This document shows, in pieces, positions 1 through 10,351 of a DNA stretch of 64,000 bases. Origin of the DNA: Rhodococcus qingshengii JCM 15477. Lineage in GTDB: Bacteria > Actinomycetota > Actinomycetes > Mycobacteriales > Mycobacteriaceae. The stretch lies in NCBI RefSeq assembly GCF_023221595.1, contig NZ_CP096563.1, positions 3,739,501 through 3,803,500 on the forward strand, in the 5' to 3' direction. Made by a program: the position numbers and the translations under genes. The first letter of the stretch is position 1. The number at the start of each line of letters is the position of its first letter. The notes beneath the pieces are model-generated. The model saw nothing but the letters and a program-made list of their open reading frames with translations, was not told the DNA's origin and did no database searches.

Positions 1-735
<735 letters not shown>

Positions 736-805
736 TTACCGCCCGTAGCGCCGTCATCGGCGCCAGAGCTGTCGGATCGGAACGGTCTACGTACGAGTCA
801 CCACA

Positions 806-848
806 AACAACTGACGCGAAACCGAATGTCGGTTCCGCGTCAGTTGTT
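806..848 (-). terminator. hairpin downstream of erpA-like gene
   Basis: Two 18-nt arms (806-823 and 831-848) pair with one mismatch around a 7-nt loop. The hairpin starts 27 nt past the stop codon of the gene at 875-1225 read leftwards. It lacks a clear T tract, as is common for actinomycete terminators. Confidence 0.6.
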
Positions 849-874
849 CGTGAATTGAGTTGTGATCGACAGAC

Positions 875-1225
875 TCAGTTGAACGAGTCACCGCAGGCGC
901 AGGAGCCTGTTGCATTGGGGTTGTCGATCGAGAAGCCCTGCTGCTCGATGGTGTCGAGGAAGTCGATGGACGCACCTTCGACGTACGGCGCGCTCATCCG
1001 GTCGACAACCAGGTTGACGCCGTTGAAGTCGACAGTGAGGTCACCGTCGAGCGTGCGGTCGTCGAAGAACAGCTGGTACTTCAGTCCGGCACAGCCGCCG
1101 GGCTGCACTGCAATACGCAGCGCGAGGTCGTCGCGACCCTCCTGATCGAAGAGTGCCTTCGCCTTGGCGGACGCGGCCTCGGTCATCTTGACGCCGTGGG
1201 TGGCGGTCTCGTTCTGCACAGTCAT
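875..1225 (-). CDS. erpA: HesB/IscA-type iron-sulfur cluster insertion protein (ErpA-like)
   Basis: This 116-residue A-type Fe-S carrier has the three conserved cysteines of the family: C45 in QPGGCAGLKY and the C-terminal pair C109 and C111 in GSCACG. Such proteins hold a [2Fe-2S] or [4Fe-4S] cluster and hand it to apo-enzymes in the cytoplasm. Length is typical and the ATG has a fair Shine-Dalgarno GGGAGAG just upstream. It matches Rv2204c in the mycobacterial order (kinase, erpA, glycerate kinase). The lipoyl synthase encoded later in this window is a typical Fe-S client, though any link between the two is inference. Confidence 0.9.
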   Translation of the reverse strand: MTVQNETATHGVKMTEAASAKAKALFDQEGRDDLALRIAVQPGGCAGLKYQLFFDDRTLDGDLTVDFNGVNLVVDRMSAPYVEGASIDFLDTIEQQGFSIDNPNATGSCACGDSFN

Positions 1226-1375
1226 GGGCTCTCCCTAATGTTCGTACCAACCCGTGAACGCTTCAACGGTACGCCGCTGCCGACTTATTCCCGCCAGTCC
1301 TTTACCGGGTGCGATTCGTCTTCATCCTATCCGGTCTTCCCGACACGGCAACGGCGCGTCGACGCTTGTGGATCC

Positions 1376-2443
1376 TCAACTCCGGACGCCGCGCCAGATG
1401 TTCCACTCGCGCGCCGTGTGTTCGGCGAGTCCCTCGAGACACGCCGACGCCTCCTCCATCGCACGTTCCACCGACCCGGCGAAATCCGTCACCGACTTCG
1501 CCGCGACTATCGAGGTCGACGCATAGTCCGCCTCGTCGAGCGTCACCTGGCCGGCAAAGACGAGCGTCGGAACGCCGTGCGCTGCCCCCGCCGAAGCGAG
1601 CGTTGTGACGAGTTTGCCGCGCAGAGATTGGTGGTCGAACTTGCCTTCGCCCGTGATCACCAGGTCAGCGGAAGCCAGTAGCGCGGCCTGTCCGGTGCGA
1701 TCCGCGACGACGTCGGCCCCGGATCGCCGCTGTGCACCGAGCGCAAAGAGCGCGGCACCGATACCACCCGCGGCGCCGGCACCCGGAAAACTCGACACTC
1801 GTTTTCCGGTGACGGACTCCAACTGTTCGGCCCATCTCGCGTTGCTCGCTTCGAGGACTGCGACGGCTTCGGCGTCGGCGCCCTTTTGCGGGCCGAACAC
1901 CGCTGCCGCACCGTGCTCGCCGAGAAGTACGTGTTCGACGTCGGTGGCGGCGACCAACTGAATGCCTGCCGTAGCCGCCGTTGCAGCCTGCAGGCCGCCC
2001 AGCGCCTCCACCAGTCCACGTCCCCCGTCGGTGCAGCAACTCCCACCGAGTCCGACGACAACCGTCTTCACGCCTGCCTCGAGCGCGACAGCAATCAGCT
2101 CTCCCACACCGAGACTGTGCGCGGCGAGTGCGGTGTCCCGCGTCGGCGGACCTCCGAGCAGGCCGAGCCCGACGGCCTCGGCGGACTCGATGTACGCCGT
2201 GTCCGAATCGAACAGCCACGTGGCGTCGACGGCGGCGGTCAAAGGCCCGGACACCCGTGCAGTCCGGATGTCGCCCCCGGCCGTGGCCAAGACGTCGACG
2301 AATCCCGGACCACCGTCGGATTGTGGCGCGGTGACGACGTCGTCTTCGGGTCGGCCACGTCGCCAACCGGCAGAAATGGATTCGGCCGCTTCGACGGCCG
2401 TCAACGTCTCACCGAACGAATCTGGAGCAACTATTACCCGCAT
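1376..2443 (-). CDS. glycerate kinase (GarK/GlxK family)
   Basis: The 355-residue protein starts MRVIVAPDSFGETLTA, the usual opening of type-II glycerate kinases, which phosphorylate glycerate with ATP. Other family blocks are visible: QSDGGPGFVD near residue 41, GLGGSCCTDGG at 131-141 and the late VITGEGKFD block. Length is slightly short of the usual 370-380 but no domain is missing. It is the counterpart of Rv2205c and is transcribed leftwards, divergent from the DUF3043 gene; the 134-bp gap at 2444-2577 must hold both promoters. Whether it makes 2- or 3-phosphoglycerate cannot be read from sequence. Confidence 0.88.
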   Translation of the reverse strand: MRVIVAPDSFGETLTAVEAAESISAGWRRGRPEDDVVTAPQSDGGPGFVDVLATAGGDIRTARVSGPLTAAVDATWLFDSDTAYIESAEAVGLGLLGGPPTRDTALAAHSLGVGELIAVALEAGVKTVVVGLGGSCCTDGGRGLVEALGGLQAATAATAGIQLVAATDVEHVLLGEHGAAAVFGPQKGADAEAVAVLEASNARWAEQLESVTGKRVSSFPGAGAAGGIGAALFALGAQRRSGADVVADRTGQAALLASADLVITGEGKFDHQSLRGKLVTTLASAGAAHGVPTLVFAGQVTLDEADYASTSIVAAKSVTDFAGSVERAMEEASACLEGLAEHTAREWNIWRGVRS

Positions 2444-2577
2444 AGCCGAAGTCTAAGAGTCCCGAATGACCCCGATGTTTCACGATCTCGCGCGTTTCAG
2501 TGCCTCGGGCGATTGGGTTTTTCAGAAAGACCGAGGTCGGTTTCCCAGACCGTGCACTTATCCAATAGCCTGGAGGT

Positions 2578-3234
2578 GTGAAATTGTTACGCCGCGGTGA
2601 CTCAGACAACTCCGACAAACGTGACGTCGAGGGCACTGAGGCATCCTCGGCCTCCGAAGAGGCGCCCATCGAGCAGGTGGGCAAGGGCCGCCCCACACCC
2701 AAGCGTCGTGACGCCGAGGCGAAGAGGCGTGGCCCCGTTGCCCCTGCCCCGCTGACCGCGAAGGAAGCCCGCGCCCGCCGCAAGGCGACCCGCGGCTCCA
2801 AGGAGGACCGCAAGGCCGAAGCCGCCGAGCGTCGCGCATCGTCGGCAGACCGCCGCGCCCGCATGCTCGCCGGCGAGGACAAGTACCTGCTCCCCCGCGA
2901 CAAGGGACCGGTTCGCGCCTACGTCCGCGACTTCATCGACGCTCGCCGCAACCTCGTCGGGCTGTTCATGCCGCTCGCGTTGATCCTCATCATGACTATG
3001 TTCGTCACGCCCGCGCTCCAGCAGATCGTCACACTGGCAATGCTCGTGATGATGCTCTTCATGGTCGGTGAAGGCATCTGGCTCGGTCGCATGATCAACA
3101 ACCGCGTCGCCGAGCGCTTCCCCGACAGCACCGACGGCGGCTTCAAGCTCGGCTGGTACGCGTTCGTTCGCGCGTCGCAGATCCGCAAGCTGCGCGCACC
3201 GAAGCCTCGTGTGGGGCCGGGCGACGCAATCTGA
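2578..3234 (+). CDS. DUF3043 membrane protein
   Basis: The 218-residue protein begins with about 95 residues rich in Lys, Arg, Glu and Ala with no recognisable fold, then has two hydrophobic segments (about 123-143 and 146-165) and a short polar tail. This is the layout of actinobacterial DUF3043 proteins such as Rv2206, whose function is unknown. The GTG start is preceded by CAATAGCCTGGAGGT, which offers both a weak -10-like element and a Shine-Dalgarno. Its stop is two bases before the cobU start, so it probably heads the cobalamin transcript; no cobalamin riboswitch was seen upstream. Confidence 0.85.
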   Translation: MKLLRRGDSDNSDKRDVEGTEASSASEEAPIEQVGKGRPTPKRRDAEAKRRGPVAPAPLTAKEARARRKATRGSKEDRKAEAAERRASSADRRARMLAGEDKYLLPRDKGPVRAYVRDFIDARRNLVGLFMPLALILIMTMFVTPALQQIVTLAMLVMMLFMVGEGIWLGRMINNRVAERFPDSTDGGFKLGWYAFVRASQIRKLRAPKPRVGPGDAI

Positions 3235-3236
3235 GC

Positions 3237-3824
3237 GTGACGAACACGTATAGAACTTTGGTCCTCGGCGGCGCGCGGTCTGGTAAGTCCGCGCACGCCG
3301 AGGATTTGGTTTGTGGAGGCCACCTACCCGAAAGTTCGGCACCGATCCGGTATCTGGCGACGGCAAGGCGCGATGTCTCCGACGCAGACTGGGAGAGCCG
3401 GATCGACCAACACCGCAACAGGCGGCCTTCCCATTGGTCGACGGTCGAAACCGCAGATGCCGGCGATCTCGCGGCGCAGCTCGAAAGCGATTCACACACA
3501 GCGACGTTGGTCGACGATCTGGGAACGTGGCTGACCGCGGAACTCGATCGGCAAGGCGCCTGGGACGCTCCGCGCGGCACCGTCACTCCCGCTGCGGACA
3601 GCCTGGTCGCCAGTGTCGAGAACTATCGCGGACACCTGGTGCTGGTCAGCCCCGAAGTGGGTTTGGCCGTCATCCCCGAGACGCGGTCCGGACGATTGTT
3701 CCGCGACGAGATCGGCACTCTCAACGCTCGTATCGCCGCGGTGTGCGATCGTGTCGTACTAGTGGTTGCAGGGTTACCGCTCATCTTGAAAGATACTGCT
3801 GCACAACCGGAAGGCACGATGTGA
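3237..3824 (+). CDS. cobU: adenosylcobinamide kinase / guanylyltransferase
   Basis: This 195-residue enzyme carries the CobU/CobP P-loop GGARSGKS at residues 11-18. The family phosphorylates adenosylcobinamide and then transfers GMP from GTP, giving adenosylcobinamide-GDP for nucleotide-loop assembly in the cytoplasm. Full length for the family. It starts with GTG two bases after the DUF3043 stop, and its stop overlaps the cobT start by 4 bp (ATGTGA), so translation is probably coupled. M. tuberculosis keeps only cobT and cobS at this position, so the extra cobU fits salvage or completion of B12. Confidence 0.93.
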   Translation: MTNTYRTLVLGGARSGKSAHAEDLVCGGHLPESSAPIRYLATARRDVSDADWESRIDQHRNRRPSHWSTVETADAGDLAAQLESDSHTATLVDDLGTWLTAELDRQGAWDAPRGTVTPAADSLVASVENYRGHLVLVSPEVGLAVIPETRSGRLFRDEIGTLNARIAAVCDRVVLVVAGLPLILKDTAAQPEGTM

Positions 3825-4993
3825 GTACCGAGGCCAATCCAGGGGCCATTTCAGGGGCGAATCCAGATGCCAACCCTGACGTCGCGCCAGTCAGTAGCGC
3901 CGACTTCGAACCCGTCACCCCGCCCGACCGCGAGGTGCGAGCGCAGGCCGATGCGCGTCAGCGTGATCTGACCAAGCCGGCCGGTTCGCTGGGCCGACTG
4001 GAGGCTCTCGCCGGCTGGGCATCAGCCTGCCAAGGAGTTTGTCCCCCACACGCTTTCGCTCGGCCTCGCGTCGTCGTGTTCGCGGGTGATCACGGAATCG
4101 CCCGCAATGGCGTCTCCGCCTATCCGCCGGAAGTGACCGCACAGATGGTCGCCAACTTCCTCGGGGGCGGCGCGGCAGTCAACGTCCTCGCCGAGGTTGC
4201 CGGCGCCACGGTACGCGTCGTCGACATCGCAGTGGACGGCGATACCGATCCGTCCGTCTCGAACCACAAGGTGCGCAGGTCTTCCGGGTCCATCGACCGC
4301 GAAGACGCCATGTCGAACGAGGAAACCCTTCAGGCCATCGCCGCCGGCCGAGCGATCGCGGACGAGGAAATCGACGGGGGCGCAGATCTTCTCATCGCCG
4401 GCGACATGGGCATCGGCAATACGACGCCCGCAACCGTACTCATCGCCGCACTCACGGACAGTGAACCCGTCGCGGTCGTGGGTCGAGGTACCGGTATCGA
4501 CGACGCCGGATGGATCCGCAAGACCGCAGCGATTCGCGACGCTCTCCGGCGTGCCCGTCCGCACGTTCGCGACACAGTCGCGCTGCTGCGCACGTCTTCG
4601 GGTGCCGACCTCGCCGCGATGGCCGGCTTTCTGGCCCAGGCAGCTTCGCGTCGTACGCCGGTGATCCTCGACGGCGTTGTGGTCACCGCAGCCGCCATGG
4701 TTGCCGACGAACTGGCTTTCGGCGCACGTGAATGGTGGGTCGCCGGACACCGCTCCACCGAACCTGCCCACACCATCGCATTGACCCGAATGGGTCTCGA
4801 CCCGATCGTCGAGTTCGACATGCGTCTCGGTGAAGGTTCAGGCGCAGTCACAGCGCTCCCGATTCTTCAGGGCGCAGTGGCAATCCTGGGCAAGATGGCG
4901 ACATTCTCCGAAGCCGGCGTCAGCACTCAGGGCAGGGCACCTGCCGACGAACCCGAGTCGATCGACCTGACCAAGACCGATACGGCGGAGTGA
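3821..4993 (+). CDS. cobT: nicotinate-nucleotide--dimethylbenzimidazole phosphoribosyltransferase
   Basis: CobT transfers phosphoribose from nicotinate mononucleotide to dimethylbenzimidazole, making alpha-ribazole phosphate for the lower ligand of B12. The 390-residue protein contains the family blocks [23 protein letters not shown] and the late [10 protein letters not shown], where the Glu corresponds to the catalytic base. The frame is open further upstream, but the GTG at 3821 overlapping the cobU stop is the natural start. The first 40 residues are a low-complexity Ala/Asn/Pro stretch outside the conserved domain, longer than in mycobacteria. The stop overlaps the cobS start by 4 bp. Confidence 0.95.
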   Translation: MSTEANPGAISGANPDANPDVAPVSSADFEPVTPPDREVRAQADARQRDLTKPAGSLGRLEALAGWASACQGVCPPHAFARPRVVVFAGDHGIARNGVSAYPPEVTAQMVANFLGGGAAVNVLAEVAGATVRVVDIAVDGDTDPSVSNHKVRRSSGSIDREDAMSNEETLQAIAAGRAIADEEIDGGADLLIAGDMGIGNTTPATVLIAALTDSEPVAVVGRGTGIDDAGWIRKTAAIRDALRRARPHVRDTVALLRTSSGADLAAMAGFLAQAASRRTPVILDGVVVTAAAMVADELAFGAREWWVAGHRSTEPAHTIALTRMGLDPIVEFDMRLGEGSGAVTALPILQGAVAILGKMATFSEAGVSTQGRAPADEPESIDLTKTDTAE

Positions 4994-5763
4994 GGGTGGC
5001 GGGCCCGCTGTCCGGAGTGCCACTGGCCTTCTCGTGGCTGACGGTCCTTCCGGTTCGTGGTCCCTCCGACATCGACCGAACTGCCGGCCGTCGCGCCATC
5101 GCGGCAGCTCCGCTCACCGGGATCGCTCTCGGCATTGCCGCGACGTTTCTGCTCTGGGGCACAACCAGTGTCGGCCTGAATCCCTATCTCGCAGGCTTGC
5201 TGACGGTAGGTGCGCTCGCTCTCGGGACACGCGGGATGCACGTGGACGGACTGGCAGACTCCGTCGACGGACTGGGTTGTTACGGTCCACCGGAGCGCGC
5301 CCGCGAGGTCATGCACAGCGGCGGTGCCGGACCGTTCGGGGTCGCGGCGCTGTTCATCTTCCTTGGGCTGCAATCGGTCTCCTTCGGCGTCCTCGCTGTT
5401 GCCGACTCCCCCACGCAGTGGATCGCCGTTCTCGTATCTGTCGCTGCGGGTCGTGTGGCCGTCGTTTTTGCCTGCCGCCGAGGTATTCTCGCGTCTGGCC
5501 CGAGCGGATTCGGTGCGCTCGTCGCCGATTCACAACCGTTGTGGGCCGCAATCGTGTGGTCGGTTCCGCTGATCGCCGCTTCCGGCTTTGCCACCGACCG
5601 GTGGTGGCTCGGCCCTCTCGTGACCGCGTCGGCGCTGGTGATCAGTGTGCTGTGCGTGCGTCACTGCGTCCGTAGATTCGGCGGACTCAACGGAGACGTT
5701 CTCGGATTCGCACTCGAACTCACTGTGACGCTTACGGCCGTCGGCCTCACTCTCGGACTGTGA
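4990..5763 (+). CDS. cobS: adenosylcobinamide-GDP ribazoletransferase
   Basis: This 257-residue integral membrane enzyme joins adenosylcobinamide-GDP and alpha-ribazole(-phosphate) to form adenosylcobalamin(-phosphate). It has the CobS signature [17 protein letters not shown], with its acidic cluster, followed by several hydrophobic segments covering most of the chain. The GTG start lies inside the cobT stop (GTGA overlap). It closes the cobU-cobT-cobS operon, and the next gene begins 9 bp later in the same direction. Confidence 0.94.
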   Translation: MRVAGPLSGVPLAFSWLTVLPVRGPSDIDRTAGRRAIAAAPLTGIALGIAATFLLWGTTSVGLNPYLAGLLTVGALALGTRGMHVDGLADSVDGLGCYGPPERAREVMHSGGAGPFGVAALFIFLGLQSVSFGVLAVADSPTQWIAVLVSVAAGRVAVVFACRRGILASGPSGFGALVADSQPLWAAIVWSVPLIAASGFATDRWWLGPLVTASALVISVLCVRHCVRRFGGLNGDVLGFALELTVTLTAVGLTLGL

Positions 5764-5772
5764 TCCGACGTC

Positions 5773-6598
5773 GTGCGAGTAGGTGTCCTTGCGTACGAAG
5801 GTTGCCTCGCGGCCGAGATCTTCGTTTTCACCGACCTTCTCCTGATCGCCAATCGCGTCGCTGATGGAGCGCCCGCCGACCCCTTCGAGGTATCGGTCAT
5901 CGCAGCGTCCGGCACGCCCGTCGTTGCGGCAGGTGGATTTTCGCTCGGCGTGCAGGAGGGGCATCACGACATCGATCACCTGGTTGTGCCGGGGTTCGAA
6001 CTCGTGCCGTCCGAAGACCCTGCGACGCGTTTGTCGCTGTGGGACAGAGAAATCGAGTTCATCCGTGCGTGCGAGGCGCGCGGCGTTCGGGTGTCGTCGG
6101 TCTGCGTCGGCGCGTATCTGCTGGGGGAGGCGGGACTGCTCGACGGACGCCGATGTACGACGTCGTGGCTGTACGGTGCGGACCTCGCGAGTCGTTACCC
6201 CGGTGCGACGGTTCGAACCGACTCGTTGATCGTCCAGGACGACGGCGTCACCACCACTGCTGCGTTCACCGCCGCGCTCGACCTCGCAACAGCACTCGTG
6301 CGCGAGCATCTCGGCGACAAGATTGCGCGTACGACCGCAAGAATTACGCTGGCGCCCGAAAACCGAACCAGTCAAGCTCCGTACATCCTCGACTCGATGC
6401 TGCCCGCCAAACACACACAGTTTGCCGACGACGTCGGAAGGTGGCTGGTCGAACGGATGGCGGAACCTTACGACTTGGATCTGCTGTCGAGTGCTTTTCA
6501 CCTCAGCACCCGAACCATGCTTCGGAAGTTCAAGGACGAGACCGGGGAATCGCCGCGCAGTTATCTGCAGCGTGCACGGATCCGAAAAGCGAAACGGT
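5773..6598 (+). pseudogene. GlxA-type AraC regulator, 5' part, cut by IS21-family insertion
   Basis: These 275 codons encode a DJ-1/PfpI-like amidotransferase-fold sensor domain (MRVGVLAYEGCL to about residue 190, with VSSVCVGAYLLGEAGLLDG around the nucleophile elbow) and the first helix-turn-helix of an AraC DNA-binding domain (DLDLLSSAFHLSTRTMLRKF). The frame then enters IS sequence at 6599 and reads nonsense to 6729. The missing end of the AraC domain is at 9258-9406. Joining 6598 to 9258 restores a 324-residue protein of the usual GlxA length. The regulator is therefore broken in this strain; its target is unknown. Confidence 0.92.
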
Positions 6599-6789
6599 TG
6601 TCGGCGGCCATGAAATTCTGCCCGGAGACGGCCACGAAACTGCCCGCTGGCGGACATGAAACCTGCCCGGTGGCGGTCATGGGATCTGCCCGACACGACG
6701 TCGTCTGCCTCACCGGCTCCGACGGTTGAGGCCCCTCCTCAGGTGCGATCGGCGGTGCTGAAGCGCCCGTCGCCCTGAGGAGGGACAAC

Positions 6790-8334
6790 TTGAAGTCTGC
6801 CGAGGAGATCATGGAAATCCTGGATGCCTACGACCTGACAGGGTCGTTGCGTGATGCCGGCGAGCTGGCCGGATGCTCGCACCACACGGTCAAGCACTAC
6901 GTGGACCGCCGTGCTGCCGGGGGTGAGCTGGACAAGGCCGTGACTCGGCCGCAGTTGATCGATGAGTACCTGCCCAAGGTCGAGGAGTGGGTCGAGCGGT
7001 CCAAGGGCAAGGTCCGTGCCGACAGAGCGCACGAGAAGCTGCTCGCGATGGGCTACAAGGGTTCGGAGCGCACCACCCGTCGTGCGGTCGCATCGGTGAA
7101 GAAGTCATACCGGTCAGGACATGTGCGGGTCCACCGGCCCTGGGTCACCGAGCCGGGGATGTGGCTGCAGTACGACTACGGCGACGGACCTGTCGTCGAC
7201 GGCGTCAAGACGGTTCTGTTCGTGGCGTGGCTGGCGTGGTCGCGGTTCCGGGTCGTGATCGCGCTGCGCGATAAGACCATGCCGTCCGTGTTCGCCGCGC
7301 TGGACCAGACCTTCCGCCGGTTGGGTGGGGTGCCGACCTACGTGCTGACCGACAACGAGAAGACCGTCACGACCGAGCACATCGCCGGGATCCCGGTCCG
7401 CAACGGACAGCTCGTCACCTTCGCCGAGCACTACTCGGTCGTGGTCCACACCTGTGTGCCGGCGGATCCGGCGTCCAAGGGCGGCACCGAGTCGTCGGTG
7501 AAGATCAGCAAGGCCGACCTGGTGCCCAAGGACACCAACCTGCGTGAGGAGTACGCGTCGTTTAGCGAGCTCGAGGAGGCGTGTGAGGCGTTCTGTCAGA
7601 AGGTCAACACCCGGGCTCACCGGACCACGAAGCGGCCACCGGTCGAGATGTTGGCCGAAGAGCGGACACGGCTACACCCGGTCCCGACACAGCCGCACAC
7701 AGTCGCGTTCGGCACCACCCGGGTAGTGCCGGGCAACACGCCGATGGTGATGTTCGAGTCCGGCCAGTACTCGGTGCCACACACCCTGCTCGGCGCCACG
7801 GTGTGGGTTCGTGCCCAAGGACTCGGCGACGGCGAGGAGGTCGTCATCGTTCACGTCGGCGAGGACGGACCCGCCGAGGTCGCCCGCCACGCGCGCGCGA
7901 CGCCGGGCACGCCGAGGATCAACGACGAGCACTTCCCACCGCAGCCGGAAGGTCCGTTGAACCGGCAGCCGCGAGCGAAGAACCCAGCGGAAGCCGAGTT
8001 CCTCGACCTGGGCGAGGGCGCCCGCCTGTGGCTGGTCGAGGCCGCTGCGGCGGGCACGCCGCGGATGAGGGTCAAGATGGCCGAAGCCCTCAGCCTGGCC
8101 AAGCTGTTCGACCCCGTCGAGGTCGACTGGGCACTCGGCCACGCCGCCGTCCACGGCCGGTTCGCCGAGGCCGATCTGTCCTCGATCCTCGACCACCACG
8201 CCCGGCAACCCGCTGTTGGCGAGCACCGTGCCGGCGAAGAACGGTCGCTGACCCAGGGCACCGCCGGATGGGCACGTCTCGGCCAGCACGACAGCCAGCA
8301 CGACAGCCGCGAGGGGAACGAGGTGACCCGATGA
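6790..8334 (+). CDS. istA: IS21-family transposase IstA
   Basis: This 514-residue DDE transposase has an N-terminal helix-turn-helix (about residues 17-40, TGSLRDAGELAGCSHHTVKHY) and an rve-type catalytic core. The acidic residues sit in WLQYDYGDG, TYVLTDNEKTV and SKGGTESSVKISK. The start is a TTG at 6790 preceded by GAGGAGGGACAAC, a strong Shine-Dalgarno. Its stop overlaps the istB ATG. It cuts and joins the element ends; the terminal repeats are its expected binding sites. Confidence 0.95.
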   Translation: MKSAEEIMEILDAYDLTGSLRDAGELAGCSHHTVKHYVDRRAAGGELDKAVTRPQLIDEYLPKVEEWVERSKGKVRADRAHEKLLAMGYKGSERTTRRAVASVKKSYRSGHVRVHRPWVTEPGMWLQYDYGDGPVVDGVKTVLFVAWLAWSRFRVVIALRDKTMPSVFAALDQTFRRLGGVPTYVLTDNEKTVTTEHIAGIPVRNGQLVTFAEHYSVVVHTCVPADPASKGGTESSVKISKADLVPKDTNLREEYASFSELEEACEAFCQKVNTRAHRTTKRPPVEMLAEERTRLHPVPTQPHTVAFGTTRVVPGNTPMVMFESGQYSVPHTLLGATVWVRAQGLGDGEEVVIVHVGEDGPAEVARHARATPGTPRINDEHFPPQPEGPLNRQPRAKNPAEAEFLDLGEGARLWLVEAAAAGTPRMRVKMAEALSLAKLFDPVEVDWALGHAAVHGRFAEADLSSILDHHARQPAVGEHRAGEERSLTQGTAGWARLGQHDSQHDSREGNEVTR

Positions 8335-9125
8335 CGACCAAGACCACCACACCATCGATGGCGTCCGCGCCGCCGTTGCCGGCCGAGTTGGAGGACCTCT
8401 TGCGGCGGCTTCGGCTGCCCCACATCCGTCGCCACGCACCGGAGGTCGTCGCGACCGCGAAGGCCCAACGCTGGGAGCCCGCCGAGGTGCTCAAGGCTCT
8501 GTTCGCCGAGGAGGTCGCCGGAAGGGAACGCTCCGCACTGGCCACCCGCAGGGCGGCTGCGGGGTTCCCGACCGGGAAGACGTTCGATGCGTGGCAGCCC
8601 GAGGCATCCTCGATCCCGGCACCGACCCAGCAGGCACTCCGCACCCTGGAATGGGTCCACCGTCGGGAAAACCTCGTCGTGTGCGGGCCGTCGGGGACCG
8701 GGAAGACGTTCCTACTGGAGGCACTCGGTCACCAAGCCGTCGAGGCCGGGTTGAAGGTCGCCTGGTTCACCCTGGAAGACCTCGGGGTCCTGCTGCGCCG
8801 CCATCGTGCCGACGACACGGTGTCCAAGGCCATCGCCCGTGTGCTGCGCGCCGATCTCGTTGTCGTCGACGACATCGGCCTGTTGCCGGTCGCCCAGGAT
8901 GCCGCCGAGGGGCTCTACCGGCTCGTCGACGCCGCCTACGAGAAGCGGTCGGTCGCGATCAGCTCGAACCTGCACCCGTCCGGGTTCGACGAGCTGATGC
9001 CCAAGACGCTGGCGACCGCCACCGTCGACCGGCTACTGCACCACGCCCACGTGTGCCAGACCAGCGGAGACTCCGTGCGACTTACCCAGGCACTCGCCGG
9101 CCGAGGGGTGAGTCCCTTGAGCTGA
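8331..9125 (+). CDS. istB: IS21-family helper ATPase IstB
   Basis: IstB is a DnaA/DnaC-like AAA+ ATPase that selects the target and activates IstA. The 264-residue protein has Walker A GPSGTGKT at residues 119-126 and Walker B LVVVDDIGL near 172-180, after an N-terminal IstB leader domain. The frame is open upstream of 8331, but the ATG overlapping the istA stop (ATGA) is the standard IS21 arrangement and gives the usual length. Confidence 0.95.
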   Translation: MTTKTTTPSMASAPPLPAELEDLLRRLRLPHIRRHAPEVVATAKAQRWEPAEVLKALFAEEVAGRERSALATRRAAAGFPTGKTFDAWQPEASSIPAPTQQALRTLEWVHRRENLVVCGPSGTGKTFLLEALGHQAVEAGLKVAWFTLEDLGVLLRRHRADDTVSKAIARVLRADLVVVDDIGLLPVAQDAAEGLYRLVDAAYEKRSVAISSNLHPSGFDELMPKTLATATVDRLLHHAHVCQTSGDSVRLTQALAGRGVSPLS

Positions 9126-9251
9126 GTGCTCTGGTCGGTGGTGGCCGCAAGCCCACTGGGCAGATCCCATGGCCACCACCGGGCAGTTCTCGTGACCGTC
9201 AGCGGGCAGGTCTCACGACCGCCCCTGGGCAGTTCCTACTGTCCCTTGACA

Positions 9252-9406
9252 AACGGTTGTTGGAATCGACCGACTGGCCTCTCGGAAAGATCCTGGGGCA
9301 CATCGGCTATCAGGATCCTGGAACCTTTCGTCGCCTGTTCACCGACCGCGTCGGCATCAGCCCGGCCGACTACCGAAAGCGATTCCGCAACGGCGGCGCC
9401 GGATAG
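9252..9406 (+). pseudogene. GlxA-type AraC regulator, 3' part
   Basis: This is the C-terminal end of the AraC DNA-binding domain separated from 5773-6598 by the IS21 element. It reads LLESTDWPLGKILGHIGYQD, then FRRLFTDRVGISPADYRKRF, the second helix-turn-helix and closing signature of AraC proteins. The first six bases are the second copy of the target duplication. No promoter or start is evident, so the fragment is not expected to be made alone. Confidence 0.9.
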
Positions 9407-9514
9407 GTGCGAGGCGAGCCCGCCCGAAAACATGGCGAACCGCCCTCTTCTGTAGTCGATCCCGCGCCGAAAGACTGTGCAGAGGAATTGTTTCGACTAC
9501 TGAGAGGGCTCACC

Positions 9515-10351
9515 GTGCCGAACCGGAGCATGACCGAAGACGATCCGCTCGAAGACTTCGACCGTCGAACGATCACCATCGACGCAGTGGCGAAGTCCGT
9601 GTACGTGGCCGGCACCGGTCCCGCAGTAATCGTCATGCCGGAGATGCCGGGCATCAGCCCGCATGTAGCGCGATTCGCCCGCTGGGTGCGCGACGCCGGT
9701 TTCACTGTCTTCGTTCCGTCACTGTTCGGCCGCGACGGCGCGGTCCCCACAGTGAACGAGGGGCTGACGGTGTTCAAGAGAGCCTGCGTCAGTGCAGAAT
9801 TCCGCACCCTCGCTGCCGACGAACCGAGTCCGGCGGTCCGTTGGCTGCGTTCACTCGCCGCTTCCGCCCATGAGGAGAGCGGCGGACCTGGCGTCGGCGT
9901 GATCGGAATGTGCTTCACCGGTAACTTCGCGTTGTCGATGATGCTCGAACCCTCGGTCATCGCGCCGGTTCTCGCCCAACCGTCGTTACCGCTCGATCGA
10001 CCGGACGAAACCGACAACGGGCCCGAAGAACTCGAAGCCGTGCGCTCGAGACTCGAGGCCGAAGACCTCACGGTGCTTGCATACCGCTTTCGAGGTGACT
10101 CGTTCTGCCGCGCACAACGATTCGCCGCCTATTCGAAGGCCTTGGGCGAGCGCTTCGTCGGGAAGGTACTACCCGACGAAGCGGCCAACGCGACAACGTC
10201 GCCGTTCTTCGAACACGTCATTGCCAATCCACACAGCGTGGTGACGGCTCATCTCGTCGACGAGGCGGGATCGCCCACCACCGTCGCACGAGACGAGATT
10301 CTGCAGTTCTTCCGGGAGCGATTGCTCGCGGAACGAACCAGCGATCAGTGA
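9515..10351 (+). CDS. dienelactone hydrolase family protein
   Basis: This alpha/beta hydrolase has the dienelactone-hydrolase nucleophile elbow GMCFTG with Cys as nucleophile, the early [15 protein letters not shown] block and a late HLVDE block near the expected catalytic His. The family hydrolyses dienelactones or related esters in the cytoplasm; the substrate here is unknown. The frame opens at a GTG at 9407 directly after the regulator stop. I prefer GTG 9515, preceded by GAGAGGG at good spacing, or ATG 9530, because the first 36 codons have no family similarity. Its end overlaps the convergent ilvE end by 7 bp. The broken GlxA regulator upstream might once have controlled it, which is inference. 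Confidence 0.82.
   Translation: MPNRSMTEDDPLEDFDRRTITIDAVAKSVYVAGTGPAVIVMPEMPGISPHVARFARWVRDAGFTVFVPSLFGRDGAVPTVNEGLTVFKRACVSAEFRTLAADEPSPAVRWLRSLAASAHEESGGPGVGVIGMCFTGNFALSMMLEPSVIAPVLAQPSLPLDRPDETDNGPEELEAVRSRLEAEDLTVLAYRFRGDSFCRAQRFAAYSKALGERFVGKVLPDEAANATTSPFFEHVIANPHSVVTAHLVDEAGSPTTVARDEILQFFRERLLAERTSDQ

Larger units (their letters stand above)
6599..9251 (+). mobile_element. complete IS21-family insertion sequence (2653 bp)
   Basis: The element begins TGTCGGCGG and ends CCTTGACA, so both ends start with TGTC when read inwards. It is flanked by the direct repeat AACGGT (6593-6598 and 9252-9257), a 6-bp target duplication within the 4-8 bp range of the family. Each end carries about four imperfect repeats of roughly 23 bp around the core CATGAAACCTGCCC (6599-6691 and, inverted, 9158-9251), the multiple terminal repeat layout known for IS21. 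It encodes istA and istB with an ATGA overlap. Both genes look intact, so the copy may be active. Confidence 0.95.

Noticed and set aside
2444..2577. Cobalamin riboswitch before the cob genes
   Set aside because: The gap is only 134 bp and has no B12-box-like motif; cobU starts directly behind the DUF3043 gene.
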